A stretch of 64,000 bases of DNA, taken from Chryseobacterium paridis (GTDB taxonomy: Bacteria > Bacteroidota > Bacteroidia > Flavobacteriales > Weeksellaceae). The DNA is taken from the NCBI RefSeq assembly GCF_016595215.1, contig NZ_JAENHK010000001.1, positions 372,001 to 436,000 of the forward strand. The letters run 5' to 3'. Numbering within the stretch: position 1 is the stretch's first letter; each line of letters starts with the position of its first letter. The translations under genes and the position numbers were made by a program. Under the pieces are notes generated by a model, which saw only the letters and a program-made list of their open reading frames with translations, searched no databases and was not told the DNA's origin. Shown here in pieces: positions 51,879 to 60,000 of the stretch.

Positions 51879-54557
51879 ATGAAATTATTTATTTCCAAGT
51901 TGATTCTTGGATTATGCTTATTGTCTGCACCCTTTATATTCGCTCAGGATCTTAAAAGCCAGTTTCAGGTAAAAGGAAACTGCGAAATGTGTAAGGAAAG
52001 AATAGAAACCACAGCCAAAATGGCAGGCGCAAAAGCAGCAAGATATTCTGTCGATTCTCAAACTTTAACCTTAGAAACGGAAGGTAATACTTCTACGGAT
52101 GAAATTCTTAAAAAGGTAGCTGAAGCAGGACATGATAATGAGAAATTCAAAGCATCTGATGAAGTGTATCAAAGTCTTCCTGACTGTTGTCATTACGAGA
52201 GAACTCTTCAACCTTCCAATGCAAGTACAAGCGCGGTAGTACAAAAATCCAAAGCCAACAATGAATTTTATGTCAAAGGAAATTGTGCATCATGTAAAGC
52301 AAGGATTGAAAAAGCAGCAAAAGATGCCGGAGCCAATTCTGCGGAATGGAGTGCTGAAAAGCAATCTGTTGTTTTAGACTTTGATGCTTCAAAAACCTCA
52401 GCAGATAAAATTTTAAAAAAGATCGCCGATGTAGGTCATGATAACGAAAAGTACACTTCAACCGACAGCGTTTACAATGGTCTTCCATCATGTTGTCTTT
52501 ATGACAGAAATGTTGCGTTAGGAGAAAAAGGTCCGAATGTACATTTTGAAGAAGAGAATCATCAAGAAAGTAATACCTCTGCAGATAATCAAAACCATGG
52601 AAATCATGAAAAGAATATTGAAGAGGTAAAGTTATCTGCTTCAAAAGCTTCTACTTCATTAAGCAAAAAAGATGCGGGATTGGTTTTTAATATTGATAAA
52701 AAAGAATTATTGAAAGCTGCTTGCTGTAATTTATCTGAGAGCTTTGAAACAAATGCTACGGTAGATGTTTCTTTCAGTAATGCGGTGACCGGAACGAAAC
52801 AACTTAAAATGTTGGGTCTTGATCAGAAATACACCAGCTTAACAAAAGAACTTTTACCAGAAATCAGAGGTTTGGCTTCGGCTTATGGATTAAATTTTAT
52901 TCCGGGGAGATGGATCGAAAGCATTCAGCTGACAAAAGGAGGAAGCACAGTAACTAACGGATATGAAAGCATTACCGGACAAATCAATACTGAGCTTTTG
53001 AAAAATGCTAAGACTCCTGAAACATCACTTAACCTTTTTTCTGATTTCAATGGAAGAGCAGAAGCGAATATTACAAGCGTCTCTCCTATCAACGAAAAAT
53101 GGTCGCAGACTTTTTTATTGCATGGTAATGGAACTTTCGGGAATACAGATATGAATGATGATGGATTTCTTGATCGTCCAAAAGGAACGCAAATCAATGC
53201 AGCCTACCTTCTTAATTATAATGATCTTGAAAAATCCGGATTTGGGTCTCACTTCGGAATTAATTTTGTGAAGGATAACAGAACAGCAGGACAGACTGAT
53301 TTTGATAAAAGATTGGCTCAGGATAAGCAGAGTGCTTACGGAGTAGGTATTGATATTTCAAGATTTCAGGTATGGAACAAAACCGGATATGTTTTTAAAG
53401 GAAAACCTTATCAAAGTATAGGCTGGATGAATCAATATGTATATCTTCAGCAGGACAGCTTTTTTGGATTGAGAAATTACTCAGGAAAGCAGAATACATT
53501 TTATTCCAATTTAATATTTGAAAGTATTATCGGAAATACGAACCACAAATATAAAGCCGGAGCAAGTTTTATGTATGATGGTTATGATGAGACCTACCTT
53601 ACCACTCCTTACAAAAGAAATGAAATTGTACCGGGAGCTTTTGCCGAATATACTTTAACAGGATTAAAATATACCCTGGTAGCCGGAGCAAGAGTAGATT
53701 TCCATAACCTTGCGGGAACCCAGTTTACGCCAAGATTAAATTTCAAATATGATTTCACTCCGCAAACTATTTTAAGATTGTCAGCAGGAAGAGGTTTCAG
53801 AACCGCTTCTGTTTTTGCGGAAAATCAGCAGTATTTTGCATCGAACCGTACTATTCAGATTATACAGAATGGTGGAGATATTTATGGTTTAAAACCTGAA
53901 ATTGCATGGAATTACGGAGCAAGTTTACAGCAGGAATTTAAACTTTTCGGAAGAAAATCCTCAATAGTCGCAGATTTCTTTAGAACAGATTTCCAGGATC
54001 AGGTAATGGTTGACCTTGACAGATCACCACAGCAACTTGTTTTTTATAATTTGGAAGGAAAATCTTTCGCTAATAGTTTACAGGTACAATGGGATTTTAT
54101 GCCTGTAAAGAACTTTGAGGTAAAAGTAGCGTACAAATATTATGATGTACAGGCCGATTATCTTGACGGTAGAAGAGAAATTCCTTTTATGGCTAAAAAC
54201 CGTGGATTCGTCAACCTTGCCTATTCTACCAATAAAAGTGAAAAAGGAGGTTTCTGGAGTTTTGACACCACAGTAAACTGGGTTGGAAAGCAAAGACTTC
54301 CTAACACATCAAGCAATCCGTCAGAATTTCAGCTTCCAGGATACTCTGAATCTTATGCTATTTTAAATGCGCAGATCTCAAGGAATTTCAATAAAAAGCT
54401 GAGAGCTTATGTTGGTGGTGAAAATTTAACTTCTTACTACCAGAAGAACGCGATTGTAGATTTTAAAAATCCTTTCGGAAATTATTTTGATGGCGGAATT
54501 ATCTACGCTCCTATTATGAAAGCTAATGTTTATGTAGGGCTGGATGTGACATTCTAG
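51879..54557 (+). CDS. TonB-dependent receptor with two N-terminal HMA-like domains (probable copper/heavy-metal receptor)
   Basis: An 892-residue receptor. Signal peptide ends FIFAQD. Two tandem heavy-metal-associated-like domains follow: Cys35-x2-Cys38 in KGNCEMCKERIE and Cys136-x2-Cys139 in KGNCASCKARIE. Each is followed by a CC pair, LPDCCHYER (103-104) and LPSCCLYDR (205-206). Next is a His/Asn-rich linker, another CC (282-283 in KAACCNLSESFE), the plug (VDVSFSNAVTGTKQLKMLGL, NGYESITGQINTELL) and a barrel ending VYVGLDVTF. The HMA domains take the place of the usual carboxypeptidase-like domain. Because they lie on the periplasmic side of the plug, they may pass metal on from the receptor. 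The metal is probably copper, by analogy. Confidence 0.85.
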   Translation: MKLFISKLILGLCLLSAPFIFAQDLKSQFQVKGNCEMCKERIETTAKMAGAKAARYSVDSQTLTLETEGNTSTDEILKKVAEAGHDNEKFKASDEVYQSLPDCCHYERTLQPSNASTSAVVQKSKANNEFYVKGNCASCKARIEKAAKDAGANSAEWSAEKQSVVLDFDASKTSADKILKKIADVGHDNEKYTSTDSVYNGLPSCCLYDRNVALGEKGPNVHFEEENHQESNTSADNQNHGNHEKNIEEVKLSASKASTSLSKKDAGLVFNIDKKELLKAACCNLSESFETNATVDVSFSNAVTGTKQLKMLGLDQKYTSLTKELLPEIRGLASAYGLNFIPGRWIESIQLTKGGSTVTNGYESITGQINTELLKNAKTPETSLNLFSDFNGRAEANITSVSPINEKWSQTFLLHGNGTFGNTDMNDDGFLDRPKGTQINAAYLLNYNDLEKSGFGSHFGINFVKDNRTAGQTDFDKRLAQDKQSAYGVGIDISRFQVWNKTGYVFKGKPYQSIGWMNQYVYLQQDSFFGLRNYSGKQNTFYSNLIFESIIGNTNHKYKAGASFMYDGYDETYLTTPYKRNEIVPGAFAEYTLTGLKYTLVAGARVDFHNLAGTQFTPRLNFKYDFTPQTILRLSAGRGFRTASVFAENQQYFASNRTIQIIQNGGDIYGLKPEIAWNYGASLQQEFKLFGRKSSIVADFFRTDFQDQVMVDLDRSPQQLVFYNLEGKSFANSLQVQWDFMPVKNFEVKVAYKYYDVQADYLDGRREIPFMAKNRGFVNLAYSTNKSEKGGFWSFDTTVNWVGKQRLPNTSSNPSEFQLPGYSESYAILNAQISRNFNKKLRAYVGGENLTSYYQKNAIVDFKNPFGNYFDGGIIYAPIMKANVYVGLDVTF

Positions 54558-54577
54558 AATATACTTACTTTAAAATA

Positions 54578-54606
54578 AAAAGCAGCACCTGATTGGTGCT
54601 GCTTTT
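54578..54606 (+). terminator. Intrinsic terminator of the HMA-receptor gene
   Basis: AAAAGCAGCACC (54578-54589) / GGTGCTGCTTTT (54595-54606), loop TGATT, with a T-rich tail. Confidence 0.88.
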
Positions 54607-54862
54607 GTTTTGAAAAAAATCTTAACGAAGATATTTTCTAAGATATAATTTCTCGATATGGTTTTTGTAAAAAACCGTATCGAAAAGACGTTTCGCATAC
54701 CCATCACCTTTCACTCAAACACAGTTTAAACTCGCCAGAGAAAAAAGAGATTTCTCCTCCGTCGAAATGACAAAGATGTGTTAAAGGCAGTCGATAGCAG
54801 TTTTGCGAATCCGCGATTTTGCGATTTTGCCACTTAAAAAGCAATTCATTAAAAAAAAATTA

Positions 54863-54870
54863 TATATTTA
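54863..54870 (+). promoter_or_regulatory. Near-consensus -7 element of the GntR regulator gene
   Basis: TATATTTA differs from TAnnTTTG only in the last base and lies 15 nt before the ATG at 54886. It is the best candidate promoter box there, but not an exact match. Confidence 0.35.
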
Positions 54871-54881
54871 CACTTTCTTAT

Positions 54882-54893
54882 ATGTATGAACAT
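54882..54893. promoter_or_regulatory. Candidate GntR operator overlapping the regulator's start codon
   Basis: ATGT-ATGA-ACAT, inverted ATGT/ACAT half-sites four bases apart, spanning the ATG at 54886. The same pattern occurs upstream of the GH38 gene. The spacing fits the GT-N4-AC shape known for HutC-subfamily GntR operators. Confidence 0.5.
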
Positions 54894-55641
54894 ACCAACT
54901 AAAGATTTCACGATAGATCATCACAGTAAACTCCCTTTGCATGTACAGGTAGAAGAACTTTTCCGTAAACTTATCAAGATGGAAGCTTACAAAAAAGGGG
55001 CGCTATTGCCTAAGGAAGTTGACTTAGCGAATCTTTGGGGAGTATCCAGAAATACGATTCGACAGGCAACCAATAAGCTGGAACATGAAGGTCTTATTGT
55101 ACGCAAAAAAGGGGTTGGAACTCGTGTCGCAGAAAACAAAAGCTTGACAACCGGACTGGATCATTGGTATAGTTTTACAAGAGAAATGCAGGAGAAGGGA
55201 ATCCATGTGGTCAATCAATTACTAAAGACAGACATGGTACAACCGAATGAAGAAATGTGCAATTTCTTTAACAGTTCACCAGAAAAGAAAATATTTAAAC
55301 TTTCAAAATTAAAGGGTGAAGATTCCGGTGACCCTATTGTCTATTTTGAAAGCTATTTCCACCCAAGAATAGGGCTTGATAAAAGTGATGATTTCGATAT
55401 GCCTTTGTATAGCATGCTGCAGGAAAATCATGGCGTAACAGTACACCGATCCCGCGAAAATATTAGCGCTTGTCAGGCAGGAGCCGTGATAGGAAAAAAA
55501 CTAAAAGTACCTGCTGCTTTTCCGGTTCTGAAGCGTGAACGTTTTGTGTATGATATCAATGGAAAACCGGTGGAATATAATATAGGATATTATCGCTCAG
55601 ATAAATTTACCTATACAATTGATATTAATAAATCTTCTTAG
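54886..55641 (+). CDS. GntR-family (HutC subfamily) transcriptional regulator
   Basis: A 251-residue regulator. The N-terminal winged helix (about 15-85) has PLHVQVEELFRKLI, LANLWGVSRNTIRQATNKLE (recognition helix) and LIVRKKGVGTRVA (wing). The C-terminal effector domain is UTRA-type (PEKKIFKLSKLKG, DPIVYFESYFHP, NISACQAGA, FVYDINGKPVEYNIGYYRSDKF). HutC/UTRA regulators usually bind a sugar phosphate or similar metabolite. It is directly upstream of the mannoside operon, on the same strand, and likely controls it and itself through the ATGT-N4-ACAT sites. Confidence 0.9.
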   Translation: MNIPTKDFTIDHHSKLPLHVQVEELFRKLIKMEAYKKGALLPKEVDLANLWGVSRNTIRQATNKLEHEGLIVRKKGVGTRVAENKSLTTGLDHWYSFTREMQEKGIHVVNQLLKTDMVQPNEEMCNFFNSSPEKKIFKLSKLKGEDSGDPIVYFESYFHPRIGLDKSDDFDMPLYSMLQENHGVTVHRSRENISACQAGAVIGKKLKVPAAFPVLKRERFVYDINGKPVEYNIGYYRSDKFTYTIDINKSS

Positions 55642-55667
55642 GATAGGTTTTATTTTTTTAAATAATA

Positions 55668-55691
55668 ATATGTTCAAACATTCTAACATAT
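55668..55691. promoter_or_regulatory. Candidate GntR operator upstream of the mannosidase operon
   Basis: ATGT-TCAA-ACAT (55670-55681) nested with a wider inverted repeat ATATGTT (55668-55674) / AACATAT (55685-55691). It lies 10-33 bp before the GH38 ATG. The core has the same ATGT-N4-ACAT form as the site at 54882-54893. Confidence 0.5.
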
Positions 55692-55700
55692 AATCATAAA

Positions 55701-58700
55701 ATGAAGTCCATGTATAACAAGTATCTTCTTTTGCTGATGTCCTTCCTGATGACAGGCAATTTTGTGTATAGTCAAAAAACCGTTCCCTACTTTGGTAAGA
55801 TACAGTCTACCAATGGTTATGAAAAGGAAATAAGTGGTGAGAATATTGATTATTTCTCAGCATTTCCTGATCACGCAACGCGTGCCTTGCTCACCAGAAC
55901 GACCGACGGAGCTAAAACTATTGAGTGGGAAACGGCTCCTGCACCTCAAAAAAATAGTGGTCAATATATCTATTTTAACTGGCTGGTTTCTCACTCGTCA
56001 GGAAGCAGCGGAGGTATTCGTCACTTTGACTTGTACATCAACGATCAAAAAGCAGTAACACTTACGACTTACCCTGGAAATAAATACCCGGACTGGATTT
56101 CGAAAGCAGCAGACAGCACCGCTTTCGTATTCCATCAGACAAAAATGGATGGATTAAAAGACTCTTATGGTATTGCCTATCTCAGAGTTCCTACCCATAA
56201 AGTGACTCCAGGAAAACCTTTACGTCTGAAGCTTGTAGGACAAGCTCAGGACAGCAGGGATTGGTTTATGACCTATAAATTTACTTTTCAGGAGAAAATG
56301 GATGCTTCTCCGACTCCTTTCATTTTAAAAGATGGAAAGCGTCTTATTACCCTTACGACATTACACTTTGGGCCGGAACAAAAGATTACAGCCAAAATAA
56401 ATAATAAAGATTCTTTCTCCTTTACGATGCCGGATGGTATTAAAACATTTGATATTCCGATAACTCTTGCACAAGAAGGAGGTAAAGTAGAATTATCAGT
56501 TACCTCTGGTAAAAAGGAATTTCTTCGTAAAACGATTGAAGCTGGAGCCATCGTTCCCCGTACCTTATATTTTATCCACCATTCTCATACTGATGTGGGA
56601 TATTCCCATTTACAATCTGAAGTAGAAAGGATTCATACTCAAAACATATATGATGCCCTGAAAATGATTGAGGAAACGCAAAACCTGCCTGAAGAAGCCC
56701 GTTTTAAATATAACGTTGAAGCGTTATGGGATGTAGAAAACTTTATGCGCAAAGCTACTCCTCAGGATAAACAATCATTTGTTAAAGCTGTAAAAGAAGG
56801 GGGCATTGGCCTTTCGGCTATGTATGGAAATATTTTAACAGGGCTTAGCCAGCCAGAAGAATTATACCACTATACGGAATATGCGAAAAAGCTGGAGAAA
56901 GAATATGGATTGAAAATCAACAGTGCAATGATGTCTGATGTTCCGGGATTTGCCTGGTCATTGGTTCCCGCACTTACTGCATCAGGAGTAAAATATTTTT
57001 CCAGTGGTCCCAATTATCTTGGAAAAACGAATCCATATCTGGGAGATCGTGTTGGGAACTTTGTGAAAAACTGGGGTGATAAACCGGTATGGTGGCAATC
57101 ACCATCTGGTAAAGAAAAAATATTATTCTGGACAGCCGGAAGAGGTTATTCTTCGTGGCATGGTATTCATCCAGGCGGTGTATTTGAAAATGGGCAGAGA
57201 AAAATTGCAGAATACCTCGATGACCTAACCAGAACTAATTATCCATACGATATCGTGCAATGGCGCTACAATATTGTTTCAGACAACGGTCCTATAGATC
57301 CTTCTATATCTAAGTTTGTAGATGAATGGAATAAAAAATATACTTCACCTAAAATCGTACTCAGTACGAATGAAAAGATGTTTGAAGTATTTGAAAAAAA
57401 ATACGGAGATCAACTTCCTATCGTAAAAGGGGATATCAGCCCTCATTGGGAAGATGGAGCAATGTCTACAGCTAAAGAAGAAGGAATTAACAGAAACAGC
57501 AGTTTGAAATTACAACAGCTGACCACCCTCTACTCTATGCTCAACCCGGCTCAATATAACAGTCAAAGTTTTTATGAAGCATGGAGAAATGTGATTTTAT
57601 TCCATGAGCATACCTGGGGAGCTTTTAACAGTATTACTGCTCCTGACCTTCCGTTCGTGAAAGATCAATGGCAGGTAAAAAAGCAGTTTTCAACTGATGG
57701 GAGTTCTTTGGCCAATAAACTGGAAGCTGATTTATTAAAGCCTATGACCAATCTTGCATCTAAAACCATTGCAGTTTTCAACACCTCATCATGGTTACGG
57801 ACTGGTCCGGTAATCATTCCGGGAACGACATTGGGGAATGCCGTTCAGGATGCATCAGGTCGTACAAATCCTTTACAAAAACTGGAAGACGGAACTATGG
57901 TGTTCATCGCTAAAGATATTCCACCACTGGGATCAGCAAACTACACTATCATTAAAACAAAAGTGTCTTATGCAAAGTCTTTTTCTGTCACCAATAATAG
58001 TATTTCTAATGGAAAGGTTGCTGTGACCTGGGATAATAAGACCGGAAGCATTACCCAGTTCACCGATAACAACAATATTAATTATGCAGGAAGTTTTAAT
58101 AACCAAGGGTTAAACAGCTATTGGTATGTTCCGGGTTCTGATCCAAAGGAAGCTCAATCGAATATGAATGTACAGGTAAAAGTATTAGAGAACGGACCTG
58201 TTATGAGCAAAATCTCTCTGATATCAGAAGCACCAGGTGCTAATAAACTGGAAAGAATTCTTACTTTGTTTGCGGATCGTGATGAAGTAGGATTGGAAAA
58301 TATTGTGGATAAAAAACCTGTACGTACCAAAGAAGCGGTTCACTTTGGTTTTCCTTTCAATGCTGGGTTTAAGAACATAACAGTAGATGCCGGTTATGGT
58401 ATCATGAGGTATCTTACCGATCAGCTTCCTGGATCTAACATGGATTACTGGTATAGCCGCCGATGGGTAGATGCTTCTTTTGGACAAAAGGGAATGCAAT
58501 GGATGGTTTTAGAAGCACCCCTTATTGAAGCGAATGAGATGATCGACGAAAGAATGGTTATCGATAACAGCCACAAAAAATGGAAAGACAAAGGAACTCC
58601 CGGCACTACCAATTGGTTCAGCTATGCGATGAACAACTATTGGCACACTAACTATAAAGCAGATCAGGAAGGTCCTGCGCATTACCGTTATGCCTTACGT

Positions 58701-59039
58701 CCACATGGATCATTTGATTCTGTAGAAAATGAGAAGTATGCGGCTGCTTTTACGCAACCTCTTATTGCCATTCCTGTCGATGAAAAATCCAAGATTAGTG
58801 GAAGCCTTTTCAAAGTAGGCAATGACAAAATTGTTGTGACAAGTGTAACACCACAAGAAGATCACAGTTTTATTATCAGACTATATAATCCGGACGAACA
58901 GGAACAGACAACAACATTTGCCTGGGAAAAGCTAAAACCCTCTCAGCTTATTGATGTAAAAACAAGTAAAACAATAGCACCTAACGAAAAACTTAGTTTA
59001 TCAGGCATGGATGTTAGTGAAATTAAACTTATTCCTTAA
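55701..59039 (+). CDS. Glycoside hydrolase family 38 alpha-mannosidase-like protein, exported
   Basis: A 1112-residue exported hydrolase with signal peptide MKSMYNKYLLLLMSFLMTGN ending NFVYSQ. The GH38 catalytic region begins near residue 290 with FIHHSHTDVGYSH (metal-binding His/Asp motif). The nucleophile region SDVPGFAWSLVPAL lies near residue 411 and WRYNIVSDNGPIDPS follows. A large beta-sandwich C-terminal domain (about 690-1100) has the usual GH38 C-terminal layout. It is expected to release mannose from alpha-mannosides in the periplasm. Next to it are a ROK kinase, a phosphomannose isomerase and a sugar porter, which fits mannose use. Confidence 0.85.
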   Translation: MKSMYNKYLLLLMSFLMTGNFVYSQKTVPYFGKIQSTNGYEKEISGENIDYFSAFPDHATRALLTRTTDGAKTIEWETAPAPQKNSGQYIYFNWLVSHSSGSSGGIRHFDLYINDQKAVTLTTYPGNKYPDWISKAADSTAFVFHQTKMDGLKDSYGIAYLRVPTHKVTPGKPLRLKLVGQAQDSRDWFMTYKFTFQEKMDASPTPFILKDGKRLITLTTLHFGPEQKITAKINNKDSFSFTMPDGIKTFDIPITLAQEGGKVELSVTSGKKEFLRKTIEAGAIVPRTLYFIHHSHTDVGYSHLQSEVERIHTQNIYDALKMIEETQNLPEEARFKYNVEALWDVENFMRKATPQDKQSFVKAVKEGGIGLSAMYGNILTGLSQPEELYHYTEYAKKLEKEYGLKINSAMMSDVPGFAWSLVPALTASGVKYFSSGPNYLGKTNPYLGDRVGNFVKNWGDKPVWWQSPSGKEKILFWTAGRGYSSWHGIHPGGVFENGQRKIAEYLDDLTRTNYPYDIVQWRYNIVSDNGPIDPSISKFVDEWNKKYTSPKIVLSTNEKMFEVFEKKYGDQLPIVKGDISPHWEDGAMSTAKEEGINRNSSLKLQQLTTLYSMLNPAQYNSQSFYEAWRNVILFHEHTWGAFNSITAPDLPFVKDQWQVKKQFSTDGSSLANKLEADLLKPMTNLASKTIAVFNTSSWLRTGPVIIPGTTLGNAVQDASGRTNPLQKLEDGTMVFIAKDIPPLGSANYTIIKTKVSYAKSFSVTNNSISNGKVAVTWDNKTGSITQFTDNNNINYAGSFNNQGLNSYWYVPGSDPKEAQSNMNVQVKVLENGPVMSKISLISEAPGANKLERILTLFADRDEVGLENIVDKKPVRTKEAVHFGFPFNAGFKNITVDAGYGIMRYLTDQLPGSNMDYWYSRRWVDASFGQKGMQWMVLEAPLIEANEMIDERMVIDNSHKKWKDKGTPGTTNWFSYAMNNYWHTNYKADQEGPAHYRYALRPHGSFDSVENEKYAAAFTQPLIAIPVDEKSKISGSLFKVGNDKIVVTSVTPQEDHSFIIRLYNPDEQEQTTTFAWEKLKPSQLIDVKTSKTIAPNEKLSLSGMDVSEIKLIP

Positions 59040-59047
59040 TTAAAGTC

Positions 59048-59968
59048 ATGTCGAAACCGATTATTGCCATAGATATGGGAGGGACAAGAATCAAAATTGG
59101 TATTGTGCATCATGATATTTTACTTGACTCTACTGCTATTGATGCTCACTCTGGAAAGGGGCTAAGGTACAGACTTCCATATATTCAGGAGGCCATAGAG
59201 AATTTACTCAAACAGCAAGGGCTTTCTTTATCTGATATGGGAGGATTGGGAATTGCTTCTCCGGGTATTATAGATAGTCATCGGAAAAGAGTCCTTTGTA
59301 TTGATAAGAAATTTGGAGATGCTCCTGATATTAATTTAGAGGAGTGGTGTTTACAGACCTTTAACCTTCCTTTCTGCATAGAAAATGATGCCCGGAGCGC
59401 GTTGGTGGGAGAATCGAAATATGGTAATGCCAAAGATCATGACAATGCTGTTCTTATGACCCTGGGAACAGGAATAGGCAGCGCAGCCGTCATAGAAGGA
59501 AAATTACTGAGAGGCAAACATTTTACAGCAGGTATCCTTGGTGGACATTCAGTGATCAACTATAAAGGCAGTATATGTAATTGCGGCAATAAAGGTTGTG
59601 TAGAGACAGAAGCTTCTACATGGAACCTCGTAAACATTGGGAAATCAGAAGGGCTTCCAGCTTCTTCAGTCATTGATTATGAAATGATTTTTAATCTGGC
59701 TGAAAAAGGTAACGCAACAGCCTTAGAGATCAGAAATCAGAGTCTCCAGGCATGGTCTGCATGTGCTGTTAATCTTATTCATGCTTATGATCCGGAAATA
59801 CTCGTACTTACTGGCGGAATTATGGCCAGTAGTTCTTTCATCATTCCTTACTTACAACAGCACATTGAAACGTATGCATGGACTCCATGGGGGAAGGTTA
59901 ACATCATTGAAGGAAAATTTCCCGGTACAGCTGCACTATTGGGAATAGCCCATCTCATCAACAACTAA
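59048..59968 (+). CDS. ROK-family sugar kinase
   Basis: A 306-residue cytosolic hexokinase-type protein. It opens with the phosphate motif AIDMGGTRIKIGIV, then ENDARSALVGE and the second phosphate region TLGTGIGSAAVIEGKL. The ROK zinc signature is GSICNCGNKGCVETEAS (CxCGxxGCxE), and the adenosine motif is VLTGGIMAS. There is no helix-turn-helix, so it is a kinase and not a repressor. By context it probably phosphorylates mannose (or glucose/fructose) to feed the adjacent isomerase. It starts 8 bp after the GH38 gene. Confidence 0.88.
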   Translation: MSKPIIAIDMGGTRIKIGIVHHDILLDSTAIDAHSGKGLRYRLPYIQEAIENLLKQQGLSLSDMGGLGIASPGIIDSHRKRVLCIDKKFGDAPDINLEEWCLQTFNLPFCIENDARSALVGESKYGNAKDHDNAVLMTLGTGIGSAAVIEGKLLRGKHFTAGILGGHSVINYKGSICNCGNKGCVETEASTWNLVNIGKSEGLPASSVIDYEMIFNLAEKGNATALEIRNQSLQAWSACAVNLIHAYDPEILVLTGGIMASSSFIIPYLQQHIETYAWTPWGKVNIIEGKFPGTAALLGIAHLINN

Positions 59969-60000
59969 TCAAATAATAATGACAGATAAAATAGCACAAG

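Larger units (their letters stand above)
54558..54885. other. 328-bp non-coding gap with terminator and possible dispersed repeat
   Basis: It holds the terminator at 54578-54606, then a hairpin of TCGATATGGTTTTT (54653-54666) with AAAAACCGTATCGA (54670-54683). After that come GAGATTTCTCCTCCGTCGAA (about 54749-54768) and ATGACAAA, and a GCGATTTTGCGATTTTGCCA phrase. These last two resemble recurrent intergenic phrases of flavobacteria. The regulator's promoter and an operator half-site lie at the right end. No ORF or RNA gene is evident. Confidence 0.45.
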
